This document shows, piece by piece, positions 1 through 6,880 of a stretch of DNA of 7,901 nt. The position numbers and the translations under genes were made by a program. The stretch is from positions 1 to 7,901 of the forward strand of contig RFHZ01000632.1 of NCBI GenBank assembly GCA_003696125.1. Direction: 5' to 3'. The notes below the pieces were generated by a model. The model was given only the letters and a program-made list of their open reading frames with translations. It was not told the origin of the DNA and did not search any database. Positions within the stretch are counted from its first letter, which is position 1. Every line of letters starts with the position of its first letter. The DNA is from Nitrospinota bacterium (GTDB taxonomy: Bacteria; Tectomicrobia; Entotheonellia; J063).

Positions 1-806
1 CGCATACGGAAACCGTAGATCGGTCCGGTATAGGTGATTTCCTTTCGCTGGAAGCGGGGCCACTCTCTCCTCTCGTCCTCCACCTCGAACAGGCCTCCGG
101 TATCCCATTTCTTGGCAATATCCCCGGAGAGCAGGGAAAGGAACCATCCCCGTCGTATTCGCTCCGCCAGCCAGGCGTTGAACAATGCGGCCTGATAGGC
201 GGAGAGGAGCAAGCGTCCCTTCCAGGATGAGCCGGGGAGTCGAGATGTGGTCAAGAGTTCCTCTCCCCTTTGCGCGTTATCCCCTGTCCGGCCAAAACGT
301 TGCCTTCCAAAGTAGTTCGGCACACCACAAGCCTGTATAGCCCGGGCAATAGCCTCAGCCCGTTGCATCGCCTCCGGGGAAGCACACTGCAAGACGATCC
401 GGAAGCGATTCCCCCAGAGATGTCCCACGCGGAGCTTATGCGGATGACGATGAACCGAGAGCACCTTCACCGGCAGGTGTCCTTCGATGCACTCGGCTAT
501 GACCTCCTCTGCAGGGTGAGGGAGGTGAAGGGAGAAGGTCTGCACAACAGCAGCGTGTCGGTCTTTCAATCCGGCATATCCCACCTCGGTGAGACGGAGA
601 GAGAAGAGGGAGGCGAGTCGCTTTTGGAGGGCCCGAGTGGTCCACCCTTCCCGGGCCAGGCGGACGTAAACATGTTCTCCCCTCCCCAGCGGTGGGTATA
701 AGGGGATCTCCTCCACCACAAAATGAGACGGTGTGGCTTTGATCCGGCCCCGGATACCGGGAAGGTCAGCGGTAACAAAAGGTAACGAGTCCATGAGGGG
801 GATCAT
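1..806 (-). CDS. truD: tRNA pseudouridine(13) synthase TruD, 3' end cut by window
   Basis: TruD isomerises uridine 13 in the D-arm of certain tRNAs to pseudouridine; it is a cytoplasmic enzyme needing no cofactor. The reading frame is open from the ATG at 806 to the left edge, giving 268 residues. Family signatures are present in order: HFVVEE at residues 28-33, the catalytic motif GYAGLKDRHA at 76-85 with the presumed nucleophile Asp82, GNRF at 132-135, NYFGRQRFG at 164-172, and TGPIYG close to the cut end. E. coli TruD has about 349 residues, so the last quarter or so is missing. The ATG at 806 overlaps the TGA of the upstream radical SAM gene (ATGA) and has an AGGA SD-like sequence about 8 nt upstream. 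A second in-frame ATG lies at 794. The overlap suggests translational coupling. Family assignment is very secure; the exact start is slightly less so. Confidence 0.96.
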   Translation of the reverse strand, partial: MIPLMDSLPFVTADLPGIRGRIKATPSHFVVEEIPLYPPLGRGEHVYVRLAREGWTTRALQKRLASLFSLRLTEVGYAGLKDRHAAVVQTFSLHLPHPAEEVIAECIEGHLPVKVLSVHRHPHKLRVGHLWGNRFRIVLQCASPEAMQRAEAIARAIQACGVPNYFGRQRFGRTGDNAQRGEELLTTSRLPGSSWKGRLLLSAYQAALFNAWLAERIRRGWFLSLLSGDIAKKWDTGGLFEVEDERREWPRFQRKEITYTGPIYGFRM

Positions 807-2503
807 GCTCTTCCTGGAGGAGCAACCTCGTAGGGGAGAGGCAGGGAAAAGGCTCGCTCGTATTGCCGCGTGATCATCCGGCGGTCGCTCTCGCTCATGA
901 TGAACTCCCAGGGGAGCTTTCCCTCCTGGTTCTCCCGGACTGTCAAGAACGATTCTAGAGACCAGCCCAGTTCTCGCAACGCCCTCCGCCAGTCTCCCTG
1001 GCAGCGGTGCGTCACCAGGAGAAAACGACTCAGGCTGCGATCACCCCGGGCGAGAATTGCCTCCAGATAGGCGCTCTTAAAGCTCTCATGCTTTACCGTG
1101 ATGTGGGCAAAGGGTCTCAACGCTTTGCGAATTCGATCTATTTTGCCTTTCACCACTTTGGGAGGAGCCATCTCGCACCACTGAAACGGTGTCAGCGGCT
1201 TAGGGATAAACGGGTTAATGCTGAGGATCAGCTCTCCCAGGTGTCCCTGCCCCCTTTGATACCCCTCCATACACCGGGCAATCTCGAGTGTCAGTCGGAT
1301 CAGTTGCTCGATATCCTCCTCTGTCTCGGTGGGCAATCCCACCATAAAGTAGAGTTTCAGGTTCTGCACTCCCTTTTGCAGCATCCGCTCTACCCCTTCC
1401 AGAATCTTTGCCTCCGGGATCGGCTTTCGTATCACCTCGCGTAACCGCTCTGATCCTGCCTCTGGAGCAACGGTCAAGGAGCGCCCATCACTCTCTACCA
1501 GAGCCTGCAACAGCCCCTCTGGGAGCTTATCGATGCGGAGGGAAGAGACGCTGATCTTCATACCCAGCTCCCGTAGTCCCAGGGCCAGCGTCTCAATCTC
1601 CCGATAATCAGAAGTGGCTGAACTGATGAGCCCTACCCGGTCAAAAGCGGTTCCAGACGCTGTCCCCTCCTCTTGCTTTCGCTCCTGGACCAGTTGCAGT
1701 ACCGTAGCCGCAGGCACCATGCGAAACTTGGGATAGATGTAGCTGACGGTACAGAAGCGACAGAGACGGGGACACCCCCGGGAAATCTCGACCAGCAGGG
1801 TATTCTTAAACTCGGTATGTGGAGTAATAACCGCCGAATAGGCGACATACTCGTCCAGCCGGTCGAGACGTTGCTTGACAACGGGACGGGAAGAGCTGGC
1901 CGGGGAAAATAAGGAAGGGACATAGATCCCCTCGATCGCCGCCGCCTCTGCCAGATGAGCCTGGCGTGGACGTCCCATATCGGCGAGGAAGCGATCGAGA
2001 TAGCGATTGATCACCTCCTCTCCATCCCCCACCACAATCAGATCGGCAAAGTCGGCCAGCGGTTCGGGATTGATATAGGTAATCGCCCCTCCGATCATGA
2101 TCAGAGGATAGCGTTCATCCCGGTCAGCAGCGAGATAGGGGATCCGACTCAGTTCAAGAATTTTGAGGACGTTGAGGTAATCGTTTTCAAAGGAGATGGA
2201 GAAGGCAAGAATATCGAACTGGGCGACCGGAGTTTGCGATTCAAAAGAGAAGAGGGGGATATGCTGGCGTCGATATACCTGCTCCTCTTCTCGATCAGGG
2301 AGGAATACCCGCTCGCATATCGTATCGGGGCGGAGGTTAATATGGCGATACATGGTTTGAAACCCGAGGTTAGACATGGCGATATAGTAGACATTTGGGT
2401 AAGCGATAGCCATGCGGATGGCCTGTCCTCCCCAGGATTTACGGATCGTTCCCCGCTCCGCGTCCAGGAGGGCATGCATCGTCCTTTTGAGTTTCCAGCT
2501 CAT
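803..2503 (-). CDS. Radical SAM protein with N-terminal B12-binding-like domain (TIGR03960-like)
   Basis: This is a 566-residue radical SAM enzyme of the COG1032 type. Residues about 30-200 resemble the B12-binding-like region of TIGR03960 proteins, with hallmarks such as SNLGFQTMY (44-52), ERVFLPD (64-70), GGA.TYINPEPLADF (138-152) and VVGDGEEV (157-164). The radical SAM core follows: C244, C248 and C251 form CxxxCxxC, the 4Fe-4S ligand motif. Later core elements are GLISSATSDY (291-300), VAPEAGSERLR (345-355) and MVGLPTETEEDI (387-398). I see no DxHxxG cobalamin motif, so if B12 binds it would not be in the usual base-off/His-on mode. The substrate is unknown. The start is ATG 2503, with GGAGG at 2511-2515 and a 7-nt spacer. 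It lies 83 nt after the zinc-ribbon gene and overlaps truD by 4 nt. The family call is secure, the function is not. Confidence 0.92.
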   Translation of the reverse strand: MSWKLKRTMHALLDAERGTIRKSWGGQAIRMAIAYPNVYYIAMSNLGFQTMYRHINLRPDTICERVFLPDREEEQVYRRQHIPLFSFESQTPVAQFDILAFSISFENDYLNVLKILELSRIPYLAADRDERYPLIMIGGAITYINPEPLADFADLIVVGDGEEVINRYLDRFLADMGRPRQAHLAEAAAIEGIYVPSLFSPASSSRPVVKQRLDRLDEYVAYSAVITPHTEFKNTLLVEISRGCPRLCRFCTVSYIYPKFRMVPAATVLQLVQERKQEEGTASGTAFDRVGLISSATSDYREIETLALGLRELGMKISVSSLRIDKLPEGLLQALVESDGRSLTVAPEAGSERLREVIRKPIPEAKILEGVERMLQKGVQNLKLYFMVGLPTETEEDIEQLIRLTLEIARCMEGYQRGQGHLGELILSINPFIPKPLTPFQWCEMAPPKVVKGKIDRIRKALRPFAHITVKHESFKSAYLEAILARGDRSLSRFLLVTHRCQGDWRRALRELGWSLESFLTVRENQEGKLPWEFIMSESDRRMITRQYERAFSLPLPYEVAPPGRA

Positions 2504-2586
2504 CGACCATCCTCCATGTCTACAGCTCCTCCCCCCATCCCCTGTTTCCCTCCGTTTCTCTCCTCTCTACCATCCCTGCAAAGGGG

Positions 2587-2808
2587 TCAATAGCTCGCAC
2601 AGCTCGCACAGCTTCCCCCACCACAGGTGCTGCATCCTCCCCCCACAGAAGAGACGAAACGGCTGCCACTTTTCGACGCAAAGAGAGAGGGTTTGCGTAT
2701 CACCTGGTCCGCACCACATGCCGTACAGACCACAGGGGTCGAGGAATTGAAGACCAGTTTCTCAAACTCATGCTCACAGCGGAGACAGCGATATTCATAG
2801 ATAGGCAT
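2587..2808 (-). CDS. FmdB-family small zinc ribbon protein
   Basis: This 73-residue protein has the typical FmdB/PF09723 opening MPIYEYRC. Two CxxC knuckles (C8/C11 and C28/C31) should bind one zinc ion. A flexible Gly/Ser-rich tail carries a further four cysteines (C59, C62, C67, C70), as is common in this family. FmdB proteins are often annotated as putative regulators, but no molecular role is firmly established, so a regulatory or metal-handling job here is only inference. The start ATG 2808 has AGGAGG at 2817-2822 with an 8-nt spacer. It sits 84 nt after the aminotransferase and 83 nt before the radical SAM gene, on the same strand, with no convincing terminator on either side, so it is probably a middle gene of that operon. 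Length is normal for the family. Confidence 0.93.
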   Translation of the reverse strand: MPIYEYRCLRCEHEFEKLVFNSSTPVVCTACGADQVIRKPSLFASKSGSRFVSSVGGGCSTCGGGSCASCASY

Positions 2809-2892
2809 GTACAGATCCTCCTTTCCCTTAACCGCTCTTTGTCTTTTTCACCAGCCGGAGCGTGGGGTAATATTTCCCCTTAGGAACACCTC

Positions 2893-4080
2893 TTAACAGA
2901 GCCCATACCTCTTGGCCACGCGTTCAAAGCCGGGCAGGGCATTCTCAATCGTCCGGTCCTCGACACAGTAAGCGATACGAAAATATCCCTCCTGACCAAA
3001 ACCCCGACCAGGCACGGTCAGGATATGCTCCTGCTGCAATGCCCTCACAAACTCGAGCTCATCAGGAACCGGGCTTTGGGGAAACATATAGAACGCTCCC
3101 TCCGGCTTGACCATACTGTACCCCATTTTGGTCAGGCTGTCAAATAGCAGGTCCCGCTTGCGTTGGTACCATTGCACATCGATGGAGACCTGCTGCAGGC
3201 CGGTTATCACCCGCTGCATCAAGGCCGGGGCATTGACAAACCCGAGAATCCGATTGGCAAAGGTCAGGGCATCGACCACCAGGGAGGCCTCTGGCATCTG
3301 AGGACTCACCGCAATGTAGCCGATACGTTCTCCGGGCAGGGCAAGATCCTTTGAATGCGAGGTCACCGCAATGCTACGCTCGTACGCCGCAAAGATAGAG
3401 GCAAAAGTCCGGCCATCATACAGGATACGCCGGTACGGCTCATCAGAGATGAGGTAGAGCGGATGCTGAATCTCTGCCTCCTTTTGACGCAGGAGGGTGC
3501 CGAGCGCGGTGAGGGTTTCTGCATCGTACACCACACCGGTCGGGTTATGGGGGGAATTGAGTAAGAGGGCTTTGGTTTTCCCCGTGATGGCGCTGGCAAT
3601 CTGGTCGAGATCGGGACGGAATTGCGCGTCGGTGTCCACGATACGAGAGACCCCGCCATGGTTATCGATGTAAAAGAGGTATTCGACAAAATAGGGACGC
3701 AAGATGATCACCTCATCCCCCGGATCCAAGAGGGCCTTGAGGACAACATTCAACCCTCCCCCGGCACCACATACCATGACGATGTGCTCACGGGTAAAGG
3801 GGAGTCCCTCGGCATCCGCGAGGTACCGGGCCACAGCCGCCCGGGTCTCTGGATACCCTGCATTGGGCATATAGCGGTGCATACCGGGCTCAGGATGGGT
3901 AACCAGGCTTTGTAGACGTTCCTGCACCTGGGGAGGGGGTTCCAGTACCGGATTCCCCAGAGAAAAATCGAAGACGTTTTCCTCGCCGTATTGGGCCTTG
4001 AGCGCTGCTCCTTCCTCAAACATCTTGCGGATCCAGGATGCACGGGCTAACTGCTGCTGTACCTTCTTGGCGATGACCAT
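2893..4080 (-). CDS. PLP-dependent class I/II aminotransferase
   Basis: This is a fold-type I aminotransferase moving an amino group between an amino acid and a 2-oxo acid via pyridoxal phosphate in the cytoplasm. With ATG 4080 as start it has 395 residues. Visible active-site elements are NSPHNPTG with N179, SDEPY with D213 and Y216, SHSKDLALPGERIGY with the PLP Schiff-base lysine K244 and phosphate-binding R252, and FRIAYC with the substrate-carboxylate arginine R368. The frame stays open to an ATG at 4152, but 4080 is preferred for three reasons. It has AGGAGG at 4087-4092 with a 6-nt spacer. The 4152 ATG lies inside a TATAAT promoter element. The extra N-terminal residues also look non-homologous, since the protein proper starts near VIAKKVQQQL. 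Substrate (aspartate, alanine, aromatic or other) cannot be told. It is the first gene of the operon running to truD. Confidence 0.93.
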   Translation of the reverse strand: MVIAKKVQQQLARASWIRKMFEEGAALKAQYGEENVFDFSLGNPVLEPPPQVQERLQSLVTHPEPGMHRYMPNAGYPETRAAVARYLADAEGLPFTREHIVMVCGAGGGLNVVLKALLDPGDEVIILRPYFVEYLFYIDNHGGVSRIVDTDAQFRPDLDQIASAITGKTKALLLNSPHNPTGVVYDAETLTALGTLLRQKEAEIQHPLYLISDEPYRRILYDGRTFASIFAAYERSIAVTSHSKDLALPGERIGYIAVSPQMPEASLVVDALTFANRILGFVNAPALMQRVITGLQQVSIDVQWYQRKRDLLFDSLTKMGYSMVKPEGAFYMFPQSPVPDELEFVRALQQEHILTVPGRGFGQEGYFRIAYCVEDRTIENALPGFERVAKRYGLC

Positions 4081-4086
4081 CGGCTC

Positions 4087-4092
4087 CCTCCT
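4087..4092 (-). promoter_or_regulatory. Shine-Dalgarno site fixing the aminotransferase start
   Basis: The minus strand reads AGGAGG here, 6 nt before the ATG at 4080. No comparable site precedes the longer in-frame ATG at 4152. This decides the start codon. Confidence 0.8.
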
Positions 4093-4150
4093 TTCCTTCA
4101 TCGCTGCCACCTGCATCTTCATACCCTCGGGATACACCTCCCCTTTACCC

Positions 4151-4179
4151 ATTATAGTCTGCTGCTTTTCACTTTTCCA
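4151..4179 (-). promoter_or_regulatory. Sigma-70-type promoter of the aminotransferase-truD operon
   Basis: On the minus strand a perfect -10 TATAAT (4151-4156) is preceded, after a 17-bp spacer, by TGGAAA (4174-4179), which matches four of six -35 consensus positions. Transcription would start near 4145, giving a leader of about 65 nt before the ATG at 4080. The promoter sits between the end of the heme cassette and the aminotransferase, so it probably makes the four downstream genes an independent unit. This is read from sequence only. Confidence 0.68.
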
Positions 4180-4246
4180 GGATAGAGGGGGAGAGGGATC
4201 TGTCTCAATTTGGTGAAAAGAGGATTCTCTCCAGTGATCCCTTGCA

Positions 4247-4280
4247 GGGTAGCCCCCACCCCCCAGCGTTTGGGCTACCC
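4247..4280 (-). terminator. 9-bp inverted repeat, possible terminator of the heme A cassette
   Basis: GGGTAGCCC (4247-4255) and GGGCTACCC (4272-4280) are perfect reverse complements separated by 16 nt. The element lies about 54 nt past the DUF420 stop and 68 nt before the next operon's promoter, where a terminator is expected. No T-run follows on either strand, so it is not a canonical Rho-independent terminator. It could instead be a 3'-end stabilising hairpin or a protein-binding site. Confidence 0.42.
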
Positions 4281-4333
4281 CCTAGCGGTGATACCACGAA
4301 CCGGAAACAGATACGGGGAGAGAGGGGAGGAGA

Positions 4334-4744
4334 TCAGTAGAGCATGAAGTAGATAACAACGCCGGTTACTGACACATAGAGCCAAAGGGGAAGGGTCCAG
4401 CGGGCAATGCGGGTGTGACGGGAAAATTCGCCTTGCCAGGCCCGGTACAGCGTTACCAGGGCAAGGGGGACGATCACCGCAGCGAGGAGGGTGTGAGAGA
4501 TCAGGATGGTGAAGTAGAGGGGTCGGATCCACCCCTGCCCCGTGAAGCGGGTAAAACCGGCAAAATAGCGGAGAACCAGATAACTCAGCAGGAAGAGGAT
4601 AGAGGTGGTAAAAGCAGAAACCATACAGCGCTTGTGAGGGGTGACCCTCTTTTGCCGGATGAAGAAGTATCCTCCACAGAGAAAGCAGGCACTCATCCCG
4701 TTGAGTATCGCATTGAGTGTGGGTAGAAAGGCAACGACGTTCAC
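4334..4744 (-). CDS. DUF420 membrane protein, CtaM-like oxidase maturation factor
   Basis: This 136-residue integral membrane protein belongs to the DUF420 family (PF04238). Four hydrophobic segments are visible at about residues 5-29, 38-62, 74-101 and 116-135. Family signatures include LPTLNAILN (7-15), FILISHTLLA-like sequence around H84, and RHTRIARWTLPLWLYVSVTGV (109-129). Histidines H37, H84 and H110 lie in conserved settings and could bind metal or heme, which is inference. The Staphylococcus/Bacillus homologue CtaM is needed for activity of heme-A oxidases. Its place directly after ctaA and ctaB supports the same role here. The start is GTG at 4744. Its SD context is unusual: GGGGAG lies only about 2 nt upstream and AAGGAG about 14 nt upstream. 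An in-frame ATG at Met17 would remove the conserved LPxLNA motif, so GTG is kept. The 81-nt gap from ctaB shows no terminator. Confidence 0.9.
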   Translation of the reverse strand: MNVVAFLPTLNAILNGMSACFLCGGYFFIRQKRVTPHKRCMVSAFTTSILFLLSYLVLRYFAGFTRFTGQGWIRPLYFTILISHTLLAAVIVPLALVTLYRAWQGEFSRHTRIARWTLPLWLYVSVTGVVIYFMLY

Positions 4745-4825
4745 TGCTCCCCTTTTCGCTCCTTATAGATACACCTCTCCTGCGGAAAAGACAGGATCCC
4801 CTTTTCCTCCCGAGAGATTCCTGCT

Positions 4826-5722
4826 TTAGAAAATCAGGCGATCAAAGGCCATGAGGGCCAGTTGGATGGGCAGGTAGATAAAGGAAACCTTGACCAGCCG
4901 GCGGGCAGCCTTGGGCGAACATGAGCGTGCCAGATCGATGCCACATCCCAAGAAAATCACTCCCAGGAAGAACATGGCAAAGAAATAGACCACCCCGGTC
5001 AGCCCGATGAGGGTAGGAAACAGGGCAACCGGGAACAAGGCCACACAGTTACTCACCACCTGACGGACGGTGATGACGGCATCCGGATTGGCAACCGGCA
5101 GCACTCGAATTCCGGCCCGGGCATAATCCTCCCGGTACAGCCAGGCAATGGCCAGGGCGTGAGGCATCTGCCAGAGGAAGAGGATGGCAAAAAGCACCCC
5201 TGCCTCGATGCTCAGCTCTCCGCGGGCTGCTACCCATCCGGTGACCGGGGGCAAAGCCCCAGGAATAGCACCGACGATACTACAGAAAGGTGTCCTTCGT
5301 TTCAAAGGGGTATAGAGGAAGAGGTAACTCATCGCCGTAACCGCGGTGACGAGGGCACTCAGTCCATTGACGAGGCAAGCCAGTACCAGCAACCCTCCCA
5401 GCATGGTCACCAGGCCGAAAACGAGCGCTTCCCGTGGCTGCAGCCGGCCGGCAGGAAGTGGTCGAGAGCGAGTTCGTCGCATGCAGGCATCGAGGTCCCG
5501 CTCAAGGTACTGATTGAGCGCCAGGGATCCTCCCGCTGCCAGAGCGGTACCGAGCAGGGTCCAGAGCAGACGAGACCAGTCTGACCACCCGCTGGCTCCC
5601 AGATAAAAGCCCATTCCCGCCGTTACCAGGACCATGAAGAGGACTCCCGGCTTGCTGAGCTCCAGGAAGGCCTTGATCTGTTTCTCACGACGGGCTAGTG
5701 TAAAATTCCCTCTCTTTGACAA
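4826..5722 (-). CDS. ctaB: Heme O synthase (protoheme IX farnesyltransferase)
   Basis: This UbiA-superfamily membrane prenyltransferase adds a farnesyl group from farnesyl diphosphate to the vinyl side chain at C2 of protoheme, making heme O. The 298-residue length is normal. Signatures are the N-terminal LSKPGVLFM (22-30), the first Asp-rich prenyl-diphosphate motif around N70-D78 followed by RTRSRPLPAGR (83-93), YTPLKRRTPF (137-146), GAIPGALPP (151-159), and WQMPHALAIAW with DYARAGIRVLP (184-209). Multiple hydrophobic helices are evident. The start is a TTG at 5722, supported by AGAGGAG at 5729-5735 with a 6-nt spacer. The first conserved residues lie about 20 codons in, so no later start is needed. 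The gene follows ctaA by 26 nt and is surely co-transcribed with it, supplying heme O as the CtaA substrate. Confidence 0.97.
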   Translation of the reverse strand: MSKRGNFTLARREKQIKAFLELSKPGVLFMVLVTAGMGFYLGASGWSDWSRLLWTLLGTALAAGGSLALNQYLERDLDACMRRTRSRPLPAGRLQPREALVFGLVTMLGGLLVLACLVNGLSALVTAVTAMSYLFLYTPLKRRTPFCSIVGAIPGALPPVTGWVAARGELSIEAGVLFAILFLWQMPHALAIAWLYREDYARAGIRVLPVANPDAVITVRQVVSNCVALFPVALFPTLIGLTGVVYFFAMFFLGVIFLGCGIDLARSCSPKAARRLVKVSFIYLPIQLALMAFDRLIF

Positions 5723-5728
5723 CGCTAT

Positions 5729-5735
5729 CTCCTCT
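5729..5735 (-). promoter_or_regulatory. Shine-Dalgarno site supporting the TTG start of ctaB
   Basis: AGAGGAG on the minus strand, 6 nt before the TTG at 5722, in the short gap after the ctaA stop. This justifies a non-ATG start. Confidence 0.75.
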
Positions 5736-5748
5736 TATGGTTTCCGTG

Positions 5749-6690
5749 TTATACGGATAGCGATTCCGAAACCAAATGCGGGTCATTAGCCGGTAAGGCA
5801 AGCATGCGGAATATACGCAACGTCAGCACCAGACTCGTTACCAGCATCAACGAACCGACCGCAACGTGAAGGGTCGCTATCGCCACGATCCAATTGAAGC
5901 CTAAAGATGCTCCCACAGGAGTAAACTTTACCAGATACGCTCCCCCGCCTAGCAGGAGCTGGACGAGGAGCAAACTCCACAGTATGGTCATGGGACGGTA
6001 GAGCTTCACCTGATCCGCATGACCTCTCAGAATATGGGCAGCCAGAACAAAAATGAGGACCGAAACCAGACCGGCAAAAAAGAGGTGCGCATCCAGCCGG
6101 CTACCTGTATGGCGCAACACCGCTCCAAACACGATCTGCAGGTAAATGGCTCCTGTTGTCCCTGCCGAAAGCCAGCGCAGACGTTTCATCGCCTCGGTAT
6201 GGATACGCAACGGGGGCTCCACCCATTCCCGGGAAGTAAAGAGGACAAGGCTGGCCATCAGGGCAAAGAAGGTATGGGCCAGCACCCCATGGAGAGAGGC
6301 GATGATCTGCCGGAGCAGTATAACCCGTAGTCCGCCTATGAGTCCCTGGAGGATAACGAATCCCAGGATGATCACACTAAACCAACGCAACCATATCCGG
6401 GTCTCTTTCAGGCAGATGGCCAGGGCTACCAGCACGGTGAAAAATCCGACCACCGTGGCCAGCAGACGGTGTCCATGCTCGTATAGTATCCCCCCGATCA
6501 TCTTGGACCAGGGGAACAGGAACATGTTGTACCCAAACGTGGTAGGCCAGTCAGGAACGACCAGTCCGACCCCTTTGCTCGTGACCAGTCCCCCCAGGCA
6601 GACCAGTAAAAACGTGATACCTGCGGTGAAGAGGGCCAGACGATGAATCCATCGTGGTCCCTGTTTTCGTACCCTGTTTTCTGTTGCCAT
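5749..6690 (-). CDS. ctaA: Heme A synthase (CtaA/COX15 family)
   Basis: CtaA oxidises the C8 methyl group of heme O to a formyl group, giving heme A for aa3/caa3-type oxidases, and acts in the cytoplasmic membrane. The protein has 313 residues and about eight hydrophobic helices. Conserved features are the loop VTSKGVGLVVPDWPTTFGY (36-54), ExxH with E71 and H74 in EHGHRLL, H134 and H139 in LHGVLAH, H202 in RLDAHLFF, and H275 in ATLHVAVG. These match the catalytic glutamate and the paired heme-ligand histidines of the two four-helix halves. The start ATG 6690 is followed by a short basic N-terminus before the first helix. The nearest SD-like sequence is only AAGGG about 10 nt upstream, weaker than at neighbouring genes. 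It is first in the ctaA-ctaB-DUF420 cassette. Confidence 0.96.
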   Translation of the reverse strand: MATENRVRKQGPRWIHRLALFTAGITFLLVCLGGLVTSKGVGLVVPDWPTTFGYNMFLFPWSKMIGGILYEHGHRLLATVVGFFTVLVALAICLKETRIWLRWFSVIILGFVILQGLIGGLRVILLRQIIASLHGVLAHTFFALMASLVLFTSREWVEPPLRIHTEAMKRLRWLSAGTTGAIYLQIVFGAVLRHTGSRLDAHLFFAGLVSVLIFVLAAHILRGHADQVKLYRPMTILWSLLLVQLLLGGGAYLVKFTPVGASLGFNWIVAIATLHVAVGSLMLVTSLVLTLRIFRMLALPANDPHLVSESLSV

Positions 6691-6845
6691 CTGCTGTATA
6701 CCCTTTTGTGCTTTTGTTCAACGATCCTTACGAGATAGACGAACCCCTCCTCCCTCTCCCCTAAATGTTTCTCCCCCTTTACCGGCACAGTGAAATCAGG
6801 AAAGGAGAATACGGAACAGCGTGTCAGGAAGGCCTGGGTCAGGTT
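6691..6845 (-). other. Predicted 5' leader of the heme A operon with G-rich tract
   Basis: From the inferred transcription start near 6845 to the ctaA ATG there are about 155 nt without a convincing gene. The minus strand carries four close G-runs: GGGGG (6773-6777), GGGG (6758-6761), GGG (6752-6754) and GGGG (6744-6747). It also has several SD-like purine stretches that no start codon appears to use. I recognise no known riboswitch. A 96-codon frame entering from 6788 overlaps ctaA out of frame and does not look like a real protein. Confidence 0.4.
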
Positions 6846-6851
6846 TTCCTT

Positions 6852-6880
6852 AATATAAGCAATCAGGAGGTGCTTGTCAA
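6852..6880 (-). promoter_or_regulatory. Near-consensus sigma-70 promoter of ctaA-ctaB-DUF420
   Basis: The minus strand carries a perfect -35 TTGACA (6875-6880), a 17-bp spacer and a -10 TATATT (6852-6857) matching five of six consensus bases. Directly upstream of the -35 is an A-rich stretch AAATAAAAA (6883-6891) resembling an UP element. Transcription should begin near 6845. The promoter lies 65 nt past the stop of the barrel-protein gene and faces the heme genes, so these have their own promoter. Confidence 0.78.

Noticed and set aside
436-778. Two short minus-strand frames inside the truD region
   Set aside because: They are out of frame with TruD, whose catalytic motif and other signatures occupy this same stretch in another frame.
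1955-2593. A 212-codon plus-strand frame opposite the radical SAM gene
   Set aside because: Its translation mirrors a strongly conserved gene on the other strand and shows no domain. It is an antisense shadow, as are the plus-strand frames at 1007-1444, 3622-3915, 5159-5584, 6146-6646 and 7134-7511.
2864-2879. GGGG...CCCC inverted repeat between the aminotransferase and zinc-ribbon genes
   Set aside because: Only 4 G:C pairs around an AT-rich centre and no T-run in the direction of transcription, so it is too weak to call a terminator.
6691-6720. TTGAAC-15-TATACA directly before the ctaA ATG, which could suggest leaderless transcription
   Set aside because: The 15-bp spacing is poor and both boxes are imperfect. 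The TTGACA-17-TATATT promoter further upstream is far better.
6498-6788. A 96-codon minus-strand frame starting in the ctaA leader and overlapping ctaA
   Set aside because: It overlaps most of the first 190 bases of ctaA out of frame, its product is low-complexity and highly charged, and it has no family resemblance. ctaA is certain.
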